A DNA stretch of 64,000 bases, taken from Streptomyces sp. JH34 (GTDB lineage: Bacteria; Actinomycetota; Actinomycetes; Streptomycetales; Streptomycetaceae). The stretch lies in NCBI RefSeq assembly GCF_029428875.1, contig NZ_JAJSOO010000001.1, positions 558,001 through 622,000 on the forward strand, in the 5' to 3' direction. Shown in pieces: positions 44,840 to 53,590 of this stretch (position 1 is its first letter; each line of letters begins with the position of its first letter). A program made the position numbers and the translations under genes. Below the pieces are notes generated by a model, which saw nothing but the letters and a program-made list of their open reading frames with translations, made no database searches and was not told the DNA's origin.

Positions 44840-46309
44840 GTGCCTTCTGCGATACACGTGCCCTCCGTTCCCGACCGGTCGACGCGCTTGCCCCTGTCGC
44901 GTCCGGATCTTCGACTGCTGGACGCGATCGGACAGTGCGGCGACCTCGCCGAAGCGGCCCGCAGGGCGGGGCTGAGAGCACCGGCCGCCGAGCGGCGGCT
45001 CGAGAGGCTGGACCAGGCGACCGGGCTGCGGCTCACGCTGCGGGACGCGCGTACCGCCCGGCTGAGCGCGGACGGCACCCGGGTGCTCGTGGCGGGGCGG
45101 CGCTTCTTCCGGCAGGTCGACCAGGCCGTCCAGACCGAGATCTACGGACGCGGCACCGAGGCCCTGAACGCGCCCCGCATCCTGGACATCGCCACCGCAG
45201 AGCCGCTGATGGAGGATCTGGTCGAGGACGCGGCCGACTCCCTGGGCATCCTTCTGTCGGTCAGTCACGACACGCCCCTCCAGGTCCTCAGGCAGCTCGA
45301 CGGCTACCGGGTGGACGCGGCGCACACGTGGGGCCTCGACACCCTTGCGCACGCGGTCGACCGCGCCGTGCGCACCTACGACGTGCTCGACGACCCTCTC
45401 TGGGTGACCCTGCCCGTCGGGCATCCGCTGGCGGGGCGGGACACCGTCTCCCTCGCCGATCTGCGCGAGGAGAACTGGGTGTCGGAGGCCGGCCCCCGTG
45501 GGGAGGTGCTGGTCAGCCGCGTCTACCAGTCGGCCGGTCTCACTCCGCCCGCCCGCATCCAGGTCGCCGGGGCCTCGGTGGCGCGGGGGATGCTGCGCCG
45601 CGGTGACGCCGTCGGGCTGGGTTCACCGGCCTGTCCGGCCGTGTTCGCCCCCTCGCTGGTGCGCCGTTCGCTGAGCGAACGGCCACGGCGGGCCGCCGGC
45701 CTCCTGGTCGATCCGGCCGTCGTCCCCGGAGCGCTCGCCCAGCAGCTGGCCGCGTTGCTCACGGACCGCTGCCTCAGCAGGTTCACCGAGCGGCACGGGG
45801 ATCTGCTGCGCGATCCGTGGTGGGCGGACTGGCTGTGCGGGCAGCGGGCGGAGCTGGTCCGGCGCACCGAGGAGGCCGCGCAGAGTCTCCGGACCCCGCC
45901 GGCGCTGCCGGCCGAGTCGGCCCAGATCGATGTGGAGGACCTCCATCTGCTGCGGGCGGTGGCGGACCACGGCAGCATCAACCGCGCCGCGGCGGTCCTC
46001 TCGATCAGTCAGTCGGCTCTCACCCGGCGCATCCACCGCCTGGAACTCCGGCTCGGGGCACGCCTGTTGCTGCGCAGCTCACGCGGTACGGACCTGACGG
46101 CACCGACCCGGCAGTTCCTGGGCCGGCTGGCGGTCTTCGAGGCCGGACTGCACGCGGTGGGCCTCGCTGGCCAGGGGGAGGTCGTGCCGGCGGCGGAACC
46201 GGGCGGCGGCACGGAGCGCCGTGGGCTCCGCTCCCCCCTGGCCGGCGCGGGGCGTCCGGGCCGGTCCGAGCGCGGCGTGGCACGGCCGGCGGTCGCCGGC
46301 CGGGGCTGA
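44840..46309 (+). CDS. claR: ClaR-type regulator with two LysR HTH domains
   Basis: 489 aa. The N-terminal LysR-like HTH (about 15-75: RPDLRLLDAIGQCGDLAEAA, LERLDQATGLRL) and a second HTH near the C-terminus (about 364-425: DLHLLRAVADHGSINRAAAV, SISQSALTRRIHRLE). This double-HTH layout is that of S. clavuligerus ClaR, which activates the late genes. Between them is a substrate-binding-like region. A GTG start with AAGGAAG upstream. Convergent with oppA1. Confidence 0.9.
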   Translation: MPSAIHVPSVPDRSTRLPLSRPDLRLLDAIGQCGDLAEAARRAGLRAPAAERRLERLDQATGLRLTLRDARTARLSADGTRVLVAGRRFFRQVDQAVQTEIYGRGTEALNAPRILDIATAEPLMEDLVEDAADSLGILLSVSHDTPLQVLRQLDGYRVDAAHTWGLDTLAHAVDRAVRTYDVLDDPLWVTLPVGHPLAGRDTVSLADLREENWVSEAGPRGEVLVSRVYQSAGLTPPARIQVAGASVARGMLRRGDAVGLGSPACPAVFAPSLVRRSLSERPRRAAGLLVDPAVVPGALAQQLAALLTDRCLSRFTERHGDLLRDPWWADWLCGQRAELVRRTEEAAQSLRTPPALPAESAQIDVEDLHLLRAVADHGSINRAAAVLSISQSALTRRIHRLELRLGARLLLRSSRGTDLTAPTRQFLGRLAVFEAGLHAVGLAGQGEVVPAAEPGGGTERRGLRSPLAGAGRPGRSERGVARPAVAGRG

Positions 46310-46332
46310 CTGCGGGGCGGCGGCGACAGAGC

Positions 46333-46371
46333 GGCGGGGGCGGCGCGCGGAGTCCGCGTGCCGCCCCCGCC
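46333..46371. terminator. bidirectional terminator claR/oppA1
   Basis: GGCGGGGGCGGC and GCCGCCCCCGCC form a perfect 12-bp stem (46333-46344, 46360-46371) extended by an inner GC-rich stem, between convergent genes. Confidence 0.8.
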
Positions 46372-46377
46372 GGTCGG

Positions 46378-48039
46378 TCACTTCGCGCCGAGCGCCACGT
46401 AGTCGTACATCCCGAAGGACCCGGTGACGAACACGTTGCGGGCGTCCGGGTGGCGGTAGAGGAGCGAGCGCGGGTAGAGGTAGGGGACGATCACGGCGTG
46501 GTCCATGGTCAGCCGGTCGATCCGGTGCCAGATGGCCGCGCGTTCCGCGGGGTCCCCGCTCACGGCTCCCCGGTCCAGGAGACCGTTGATCTCCGGGTCG
46601 TCGAGTTCGCCCATGTTCTGGTTGCCGCGCTCCTTGATCGCGCGCCCGTCGACGATCTGCTGGAAGAAGCCGTACCCGTCGGGGAAGTCCGCCCCCCAGC
46701 CGAACATGATGATCCCGATGCCGTGTTCGCGCAGGTACTCGGGGCTGCCGCCGTAGCGGTCGAAGTAGTCGCCGGACGGGAAGTCCAGCACCTCGGCCTC
46801 GATGCCCACCCGCGCGAGCCCCGCCGACAGCGCCTCGGCCGCCCGGTACTCCTTGAGGCGGTCCTTGCGGGCGGCGATCTTCGTGCGGAACCCGTCCGGC
46901 ATCCCCGCCAGGGCCAGTTCGGCACGGGCCGCCTCCAGGTCCCCGGTGCCGTCCTCTCCGACGGGGTAGCGGTCGAAGGGCTGGTAGCCGTCGATGGTCG
47001 GCGGGAGGATCGTGGTGGCGATGTCGCCGCCGACGGGCCCTCCGTACGCCTCCTGCATGGCGGCCTTGTCCGTGGCGAACTGCACCGCGCGGCGGCAGTG
47101 CACGTTGTCGAACGGTGCGATCCGGCTGGACAGGCAGTAGATCCAGGTGAAGCCGGTCAGCGGGTTGTCCGTGTTGGCCCGCAGTCCGGGGTCGGCCAGG
47201 ATGCGCTCCTGGACGGCGGGCTGGACGCCGAAGCCCGCGAGGTCGATGTGCGCCTCGCCGGAGAGCAGCATCAGGTCCACCTCGTGCGGGTCCTTGCCCA
47301 GGTGCACCTCGATGCGTTCGGCCCGCTGCCGGCGTACGGGGTCGGTCCCGGGGTCCCAGTGCGGGTTGCGCTCCAGGACGACGAGTCGCCCGCGCTCGTA
47401 GGACTCGACGCGGTAGGGCCCGGTGGCGACGGGGCCGAGCCGGTATCCGATGCCGGTGTCCCGGTCCCTGGGGACCGGTGTGGTGCTCGGCATGGTGGCC
47501 AGCAGGTCCATGCCTGCGAAGGGTTCGGCCAGTCTGAGGACGAGGGTGCGGTCGTCGGGGGTCTCGACGGTGACGGGCCCGTCCACCTCGGGCTCGCGCC
47601 ACGGGCCTCCGTAGTCGGTGCCCAGCAGGTGGCGGAAGTAGGTGGGGCCGACGCCCAGAACGTCCGTGCCGTAGTTGCTCCTGGCGATCGCGTACTTGAC
47701 GTCTGCGGCGACGACGGGCGTGCCGTCCTCGTAGAGCAGTCCGGGACGCAGCCGGTACGTCCAGGTCCTGCCGCCGTCCGAGCTCTCGCCGAGCGACTCC
47801 GCCAGGTCGGGTACGAGCCTCTGGCCGGCCTTGCCGGGCGCGGTGTCGAAGGTGACCAGGGTCCGGCCGATCAGGCGCAGGAAGTTCCAGGTGTAGGCGT
47901 AGTACGTGTTGCCGGGGTCGAGCGAGTCGAAGTCGTCGGTGCGCACCAGGCGGAGGGTCCCGCCCAGCTCGTCGGTCGGGGCGACCACGCCGTCGACGGC
48001 GGCGTCGAAGCCGGTGGTGCCCGACTGTTCGGTCTCCAT
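46378..48039 (-). CDS. oppA1: OppA1-like peptide-binding protein of the clavulanate cluster
   Basis: 553 aa SBP_bac_5 family (GTLRLVRTDDFDSLDPGNTYY near 30, WTYRLRPGLLYEDGTPVVAADV near 94). Start METEQSGTTGFD at 48039 chosen over an upstream ATG (48114) because the conserved region begins here. As with OppA2, no signal peptide or lipobox is visible. Similar N-terminus and order of motifs to OppA2 suggest a paralogue pair. Its promoter side faces the SGNH gene insert. Confidence 0.88.
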   Translation of the reverse strand: METEQSGTTGFDAAVDGVVAPTDELGGTLRLVRTDDFDSLDPGNTYYAYTWNFLRLIGRTLVTFDTAPGKAGQRLVPDLAESLGESSDGGRTWTYRLRPGLLYEDGTPVVAADVKYAIARSNYGTDVLGVGPTYFRHLLGTDYGGPWREPEVDGPVTVETPDDRTLVLRLAEPFAGMDLLATMPSTTPVPRDRDTGIGYRLGPVATGPYRVESYERGRLVVLERNPHWDPGTDPVRRQRAERIEVHLGKDPHEVDLMLLSGEAHIDLAGFGVQPAVQERILADPGLRANTDNPLTGFTWIYCLSSRIAPFDNVHCRRAVQFATDKAAMQEAYGGPVGGDIATTILPPTIDGYQPFDRYPVGEDGTGDLEAARAELALAGMPDGFRTKIAARKDRLKEYRAAEALSAGLARVGIEAEVLDFPSGDYFDRYGGSPEYLREHGIGIIMFGWGADFPDGYGFFQQIVDGRAIKERGNQNMGELDDPEINGLLDRGAVSGDPAERAAIWHRIDRLTMDHAVIVPYLYPRSLLYRHPDARNVFVTGSFGMYDYVALGAK

Positions 48040-48194
48040 GTCCCAGCCCTTCTCGCGGTGATTTCCGCGCCATTCTGCGGGGGCCCGGAGCTCCTGGACG
48101 GTGCGCGGGGGCACGGGCGCATAGCCGAGGGCCGGTCGGTATAGCGGGAGAGACGGGTGAGAGGGAGTGGAGAGCCGCGGCTGATGTGCTCGCG

Positions 48195-48238
48195 TCCCCC
48201 CACGCGCGAAGCGGACGCCCGCTTCCCCCCACGCGCGA
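48195..48238 (+). repeat. 15-bp direct repeat before the SGNH gene
   Basis: TCCCCCCACGCGCGA occurs exactly twice, at 48195-48209 and 48224-48238, 29 bases apart start to start, 32 bases upstream of the SGNH start. Its purpose is unknown; it could be an operator in the gap to the divergent oppA1. Confidence 0.6.
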
Positions 48239-48269
48239 CGCGGGCGTACGCACGAGAGGCGAGCAGAAC

Positions 48270-51200
48270 GTGTCCCGAAGAAAAAGATGGCATATACCTG
48301 TCATAACCATCGCCGCGACGGCACTCCTGGCGGGCTACCCGTCGCTGTCGGTGGCCAAGACCCCCACCCCTCCCCCGGGTGCCGCCCAGGGCTGGTCCCA
48401 GAAGGACGAGGCGAAGGCCGCGAAGCCCGGTCCCGCCGAGCTCCCCGAGGCCGTACCCGCCGAGGACCGCGCCGCCGTCCTCGGCTCCGGTCACCGCACC
48501 TCGGACGACCTGGCATGGACCACCTCGGGTGACGCCACCGGCTTCCACGTCATGGTGGCGGCGGCCGACGACGGCTACCGGTGGAAGACGGCCGCGACCC
48601 TCTCGGAACCCGGTTTCGACACCGACACCTGGATCGGGAACGCCTGCGTCACCGCCTCCGGCAAGCGTGCCGCCGTCACCTACGCGCCCCGCACCTTCAC
48701 CAACAAGCCCGCGCTGCTGACCCGCGGGGCCTTCACCGCGGTCGTCGACCTGACGACCGGCGCGGTCAAGAAGCTGCCCGTCCAGTCCAGCCTGAGCTAC
48801 TTCTCGCCGGGCTGCGGCACCACGGAGAAGGCGGTGTTCTCCCAGTTCTCCGACGACGAGTCGAAGCGCAACGAGACCCGTCTGATCGGGGTGGACACGG
48901 CCGCCGGCAAGACCGCGAAGCCGCTGGTCCTGCCGGGCCAGGTCACGTCCGCCGTACCCGTCGCCGACGGCTATGCCGCCGCGCAGGGCGCCCGTCTGGT
49001 CCGGGTCGGCTCCGGGGGCGACGTGCGTGTCGCCGCACGCACCGCCGGCGTCCCCTTCCAGCTCACCGCGGCCGGTGACGGCTCCGTCGTCTACATCGAC
49101 CGGCCCGGTACCGCCACGAAGGCGTCGAAGAACAAGGCCACGACCGAACGGGCCGAGGTACGCCGCGCTCCGGCCTCGCTCCTCGATGCCTCCAGGGCCA
49201 CCGGCACCACCCGGCGCCTGGCCACCGGCGCTCTCACCGACTTCGACCTGGCCCGCTCCGCCCGGACCGGCACGGTCTACGTCACCGGCACCGCCGAGGC
49301 CGCCGGCACCCTGCCCGCGTCCGTGCGCATGCCGGCGGGGGTGGCGAAGGACGCCGTCCTGTCCACGAAGGGCGAGGCCGCCGTCACCACGTCGTGGGCC
49401 GACGGCAAGGACTCCAGGATCTCCCCCCAGGAGGCCGCCTCGGCGCGGACCGCCCGGACCGAGATGAAGATCCTGGCGACGGGGCGCACGGTCACCCTGG
49501 ACTCCAGGCCGGGCACGACGGTGGGTTCCACGGCGAAGACCGCCGGCGGACTCGCGACCTCGCCGGCACTCACCGGCGGCACCACGACGGCGGCACCGAA
49601 GCTCGCGGCCGCCTCACCGACCAATCCTGTCGAGGACGAGCGCTACTGCTCGGTCCCGCGCGGGGACGTCAAGAAGCAGGCCTTCCAGCCGACCCCGCGC
49701 CAGGTCGAGTGGGCGGTGGACCAGGCCGTGGTCGGGAAGCTCAACTCCCACATCTCCCGGGCCGCCAACTGGAAGAACACCGGGATGTCGGCCTACCAGC
49801 CGCAGTCCCTCTTCCCTCTCAAGACCATGACGGGCGACCCCAACGGCACGCCTGACGCGGCCGACGGCTACCACATCCCCGCACAGGTGATGCTGGGCGT
49901 CACCGCCCAGGAATCCAACATGTGGCAGGCCACCCGCTTCGCCGTGCCCGGCGTCACGGCGAACACGCTGATCGGCAACTACTACGGCATCAGCCATGGT
50001 TCGGACGGCCAGTCCTCGGACCCGTGGGCCATCAACTGGGCCTCCGCCGACTGCGGTTACGGCATCGTCCAGGTGACCGACGGCATGCGCAAGGCCGGTC
50101 ACGAGAAGCCCGGCGAGACCGCGCTGTCCGTGCAGAAGCAGGAGGCGGTCGCCCTCGACTACACCGCCAACATCGCCGCGGGCGTCAACATCCTCGTCGA
50201 CAAGTGGAACCAGACGCACGGCGCCGGCATGACCGTCAACGACGGCGGACCGGAGTACATCGAGAACTGGTTCTTCGCCCTCTGGGCGTACAACTCCGGC
50301 TTCTACCCGCAGTCCAGCGCCGGTTCGCACGGCGGCCACTGGGGTGTCGGCTACACCAACAACCCCGCCAACGCCCTCTGGAAGGCCAACCGCACCCCGT
50401 TCCTGGAGAACTCGGCGGGCGGGGACGACTACTCCCACGCCGCCCACCCGCAGGACTGGCCCTACCAGGAGAAGGTGATCGGCTGGGCCGCCCGTCCGAT
50501 CTCCGCGATGTTCGCCCCGGGCGACTTCCAGCCCGGCTACCGCGCGGCCTGGTGGACGGACCCGGCCTACCGCACCTCGGCCAAGCCGCCGGTCGGAACG
50601 TTCTGCGACACCTCCAACAACTGCGACCCCAGCAAGATCAAGGACAACGACACCGACACCACCGGTGCCTGCCAGCTCAACAACCCCGCCGACGAGTTCT
50701 TCCTGCACTGCTGGTGGAACAAGAAGGCCGCCTGGAAGAACTGCGAGTCCGCGGCCACCTGCGGATTCGCCCTGCACCGCTTCGACGCCACCTATCCCGA
50801 ACAGCCCGACGGCAACGCGTACCCGCCCCGGTGCTCCAGCGGACTGCCCTCCGGAACCTATGTGATCGACGACGTCGCGTCCGGGGTCACCCCTGCCGGC
50901 TCGTCCGGGCGGAGTTGCGGGGCGACGACCTCGCCGGGCACCTTCGGCTTCACCTTCAGCGCCGACGGCGCCAACTACCCGGGCAAGATCGACACCCACC
51001 AGATCGGCGCCGGCTACGGCAACCACTTCTGGTTCGGGCACACCCGGAACCAGGCGACCACCGACGGCGCCCGGATGAAGACCACCGGCACGTGGACCCT
51101 CACCAACGGCATGACCGGCTGGGCCCGGGTCTGGGTGCACCTCCCCGACCACGGGGCGCACACCCGGCAGGCCTCGTACACCGTCTCGGGGACCAACAGC

Positions 51201-52343
51201 ACCAGCCCGGTACGCGTGACGCCGCAGCGCGTCCTGGAGAACAAGTGGGTCTCCCTCGGGGTGTTCCAGTTCACCTCCACCCCGAAGATCTCGCTCTCCA
51301 CGCACTCGGCCGACGGCAGCGGGTCCGAGGACGTCGCGTGGGACGCGGCGGGCTTCCAGCCGCTGTCGGCCAAGCCCAAGGACATGGTGGTCGCGATGGG
51401 CGACTCCTACTCCTCGGGTGAGGGCGCCTCGGCCGCCGGCGGCGTCGACTACTACAAGGAGACGAACTACCGCGACGTCAGCAATCCTTCGACCCGCAAC
51501 GCCTGCCACCGCTCCAAGCAGACGTGGTCCCGCCAGGCCACGATCCCGGGACGCTCGGCGTCCGTGGGCTCGATGGACGACAACCGGTCCGCGGCCATGG
51601 ACTACCACCTCATCGCCTGCTCCGGCGCCCGCACCTACAACATCGCGAGCGTCGGCGAGAACGGCGAGCTGCCCCAGCTGTCCAAGGGCTACCTCGACCA
51701 GAACACCAGTCTGGTGACGATCTCCATCGGCGGGAACGACGCGCGGTTCGCCTACATCATCCAGAAGTGCATCTTCGGCGGTGTGGGCTGGCCGACCCTG
51801 TGCCAGGACCAGAAGTTCGAGGACGACGACTCCCATGTGGACGACGCGGCCTACCAGGGCCTGAACATCGGCGTGGCGGCGGAGCGGCTCGCCAAGGAGC
51901 GCGTGCGGCCGGCCATCACGGACGCGCTGAAGAAGATCCAGGCGAAGGCGCCCAACGCCAAGATCGTCCTGATGGGCTACCCTCCGCTGCTGGAGAAGTC
52001 GGGGCAGTGCATTCCCGGCATCGGCACCGGGGAGGCTCCCTGGCTGAACGGCATGGCAGCCACGCTCGCCACCGAGATGCAGGGCGCCGTGGACGACGCC
52101 AAGGCCGCCGGCACGAAGGCCTGGTACTCCAACCCCGCGCAGAACTTCGCGGGCAAGGCCGTCTGCGGTGACCCCGAGCAGGTCCACGGCATCGTGCTGG
52201 ACCTGGTGCAGAGCGACGAGCCCGCGATCGACTGGCCGATCCTGCAACTCGGCGCCTCCGCACAGTCCTTCCACCCGAAGGTAGGAGGAGCCCGGCTCTA
52301 CGCGGACTCACTGGAACGGACGATGCAGGGCATGGGGCTCTGA
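48270..52343 (+). CDS. large secreted multidomain protein: transglycosylase-like and SGNH/GDSL hydrolase
   Basis: 1357 aa from a GTG (GAGAGGCGAG before it). Signal peptide about 1-30. A beta-propeller-like unknown region runs to about 440. A lysozyme/transglycosylase-like domain (about 530-680) has AQESNMWQ and DCGYGIVQVTDG. A cysteine-rich loop region follows (about 770-850), then a golvesin/CBD-like beta domain (about 880-1030), and an SGNH hydrolase (about 1035-1355) with GDSYSSGEG, ISIGGNDARF and terminal D-W/H. Likely acts on cell wall or an extracellular ester. Not part of the clavulanate pathway as known; sits between oppA1 and the SARP. Confidence 0.78.
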   Translation: MSRRKRWHIPVITIAATALLAGYPSLSVAKTPTPPPGAAQGWSQKDEAKAAKPGPAELPEAVPAEDRAAVLGSGHRTSDDLAWTTSGDATGFHVMVAAADDGYRWKTAATLSEPGFDTDTWIGNACVTASGKRAAVTYAPRTFTNKPALLTRGAFTAVVDLTTGAVKKLPVQSSLSYFSPGCGTTEKAVFSQFSDDESKRNETRLIGVDTAAGKTAKPLVLPGQVTSAVPVADGYAAAQGARLVRVGSGGDVRVAARTAGVPFQLTAAGDGSVVYIDRPGTATKASKNKATTERAEVRRAPASLLDASRATGTTRRLATGALTDFDLARSARTGTVYVTGTAEAAGTLPASVRMPAGVAKDAVLSTKGEAAVTTSWADGKDSRISPQEAASARTARTEMKILATGRTVTLDSRPGTTVGSTAKTAGGLATSPALTGGTTTAAPKLAAASPTNPVEDERYCSVPRGDVKKQAFQPTPRQVEWAVDQAVVGKLNSHISRAANWKNTGMSAYQPQSLFPLKTMTGDPNGTPDAADGYHIPAQVMLGVTAQESNMWQATRFAVPGVTANTLIGNYYGISHGSDGQSSDPWAINWASADCGYGIVQVTDGMRKAGHEKPGETALSVQKQEAVALDYTANIAAGVNILVDKWNQTHGAGMTVNDGGPEYIENWFFALWAYNSGFYPQSSAGSHGGHWGVGYTNNPANALWKANRTPFLENSAGGDDYSHAAHPQDWPYQEKVIGWAARPISAMFAPGDFQPGYRAAWWTDPAYRTSAKPPVGTFCDTSNNCDPSKIKDNDTDTTGACQLNNPADEFFLHCWWNKKAAWKNCESAATCGFALHRFDATYPEQPDGNAYPPRCSSGLPSGTYVIDDVASGVTPAGSSGRSCGATTSPGTFGFTFSADGANYPGKIDTHQIGAGYGNHFWFGHTRNQATTDGARMKTTGTWTLTNGMTGWARVWVHLPDHGAHTRQASYTVSGTNSTSPVRVTPQRVLENKWVSLGVFQFTSTPKISLSTHSADGSGSEDVAWDAAGFQPLSAKPKDMVVAMGDSYSSGEGASAAGGVDYYKETNYRDVSNPSTRNACHRSKQTWSRQATIPGRSASVGSMDDNRSAAMDYHLIACSGARTYNIASVGENGELPQLSKGYLDQNTSLVTISIGGNDARFAYIIQKCIFGGVGWPTLCQDQKFEDDDSHVDDAAYQGLNIGVAAERLAKERVRPAITDALKKIQAKAPNAKIVLMGYPPLLEKSGQCIPGIGTGEAPWLNGMAATLATEMQGAVDDAKAAGTKAWYSNPAQNFAGKAVCGDPEQVHGIVLDLVQSDEPAIDWPILQLGASAQSFHPKVGGARLYADSLERTMQGMGL

Positions 52344-52366
52344 TCCTCCGGCCCTCCGACACCGGC

Positions 52367-52392
52367 GTGTCCTCCCCCTGCGGGGAGGGCAC
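52367..52392. terminator. terminator after the SGNH gene
   Basis: GTGTCCTCCCC and GGGGAGGGCAC, 11-bp arms with one mismatch and a CTGC loop, between the SGNH stop and the small membrane gene. Partial read-through is possible. Confidence 0.5.
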
Positions 52393-52414
52393 GCCGCTCC
52401 ACAGGAGGTGAACG

Positions 52415-52708
52415 ATGAGGCGCGTGTCCCGTCGTGGCGATTTCGGAGCGGCCCTCCTGCTGCTCCTGCTGGACGGTTTCCTGCTGGCTTTCCTGCTCTT
52501 CGGAGTGATCGTCTCGGGTGGCCTGACGGGCAGTCCGGACCGTGCCGCGGCCGGCCGTGAGGCCTCCAATGCCGCACTCGTGTGCCTGGTCGCCCTGCTG
52601 GTCTCCGCCGGCACCGCGACCGCGGTTCGGGCCTGGACGACGGTGGCGGTACAGGTCGTGGTGCTGGGCGGTGCCGCGCTCGCCGCCTGGACGGGCTTCG
52701 GCCCGTGA
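52415..52708 (+). CDS. small two-helix membrane protein
   Basis: 97 aa. The ATG follows a very good AGGAGGTGAACG site. Two hydrophobic segments (about 11-34 and 50-95, the second perhaps two helices). No known domain. Possibly linked to the SGNH gene 71 bases upstream, with an imperfect hairpin between. Function unknown. Confidence 0.65.
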   Translation: MRRVSRRGDFGAALLLLLLDGFLLAFLLFGVIVSGGLTGSPDRAAAGREASNAALVCLVALLVSAGTATAVRAWTTVAVQVVVLGGAALAAWTGFGP

Positions 52709-52742
52709 CACACGGCCGCACCCCCGTCCCCCGCCCATGACA

Positions 52743-52784
52743 CCGCCCGCGCTCCCCGGCTTCTGCGCCGGGGAGCGCGGGCGG
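52743..52784. terminator. bidirectional terminator before the SARP stop
   Basis: Perfect 18-bp stem (52743-52760 and 52767-52784), 6-base loop, between the plus-strand membrane gene and the minus-strand SARP gene. Confidence 0.85.
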
Positions 52785-52801
52785 TCGTGGTCGGACCGGC
52801 G

Positions 52802-53590
52802 TCAGCGCAGGGCGGCCCCGGGCACGGCGGAGAGCATGTCGGCGTCCTGGCGGAGGATCGCCCGCTCCAATGTGGTCAGCCTGGGCCCCGGGTAGATGCC
52901 CAGTTCGTCGGTCAGTGTGCTGCGGGCTCTTCGGAAAACGGCGAGGGCGTCGGCCTGCCTTCCGGACAGATAGAGCGCCTGCATCAAATGCGCGTACAGC
53001 TCTTCCCTGAGGGGATGAAGGGCTATGAGGTCGGTGAGTTCAACGATGGCCTCCTCATATTGGCCCAGAGTTATCTCCAGGCATATACGCTGCTGCAGGG
53101 CGGCGACCCGTTCCTCTTCCAGCCGGGCGGCACGGGTCTGCAGAGCACTGCTCGAAATCGTGGCCAGGGCAGGACCCCGCCAGAGGTCGAGGGCCTCCTT
53201 GAGGAGGTCCAGCGCCTCCTCCTTGAGATCTGCGCGCACAAGCTTCTTGGCCGTAGCGACATTGCGCCGGAAGATATCGCTGTCGATCTCGCAGTGGGCG
53301 GGGTCGAGCTGGTATCCGGAGGCCGTCGACAGGACGGTCTCCTGCGGCGCGCCGACCGAGGCCAGCGAGCGGCGGATCATCCACACGCTAGTCTGCAGCT
53401 GTCCAGGGGCGGTTCGAGGTGGATTCTCGCCCCAGAGCTGGGCGATGAGTTCGGGAGTGTTGACGGTCCTGCCCGACACCAGTGCGAGGGCTGTGAGAAC
53501 CCGGAGCTGCCGCTGCCCGGCGAGGGGAACCGGAATGTTCTGGGAAATCATCGAGATCGGACCCAATATACGAATCTGCACGCCGACCAC
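52802..53590 (-). CDS. SARP-family regulator, CcaR-like by position
   Basis: 262 aa. Winged HTH at about 1-95 (VQIRILGPISMISQ, VLTALALVSGRTVNTPELIAQLWGENPPRTA, QLQTSVWMIRRSL) followed by the BTAD helical domain (about 100-245). Size and layout match CcaR, the SARP that drives clavulanic acid in S. clavuligerus. Unlike ccaR (as I recall) I see no TTA codon, so bldA control would be absent. The codon use is less GC-biased (e.g. ATA codons) than its neighbours. Orthology to CcaR is not proven. Confidence 0.8.
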   Translation of the reverse strand: MVGVQIRILGPISMISQNIPVPLAGQRQLRVLTALALVSGRTVNTPELIAQLWGENPPRTAPGQLQTSVWMIRRSLASVGAPQETVLSTASGYQLDPAHCEIDSDIFRRNVATAKKLVRADLKEEALDLLKEALDLWRGPALATISSSALQTRAARLEEERVAALQQRICLEITLGQYEEAIVELTDLIALHPLREELYAHLMQALYLSGRQADALAVFRRARSTLTDELGIYPGPRLTTLERAILRQDADMLSAVPGAALR

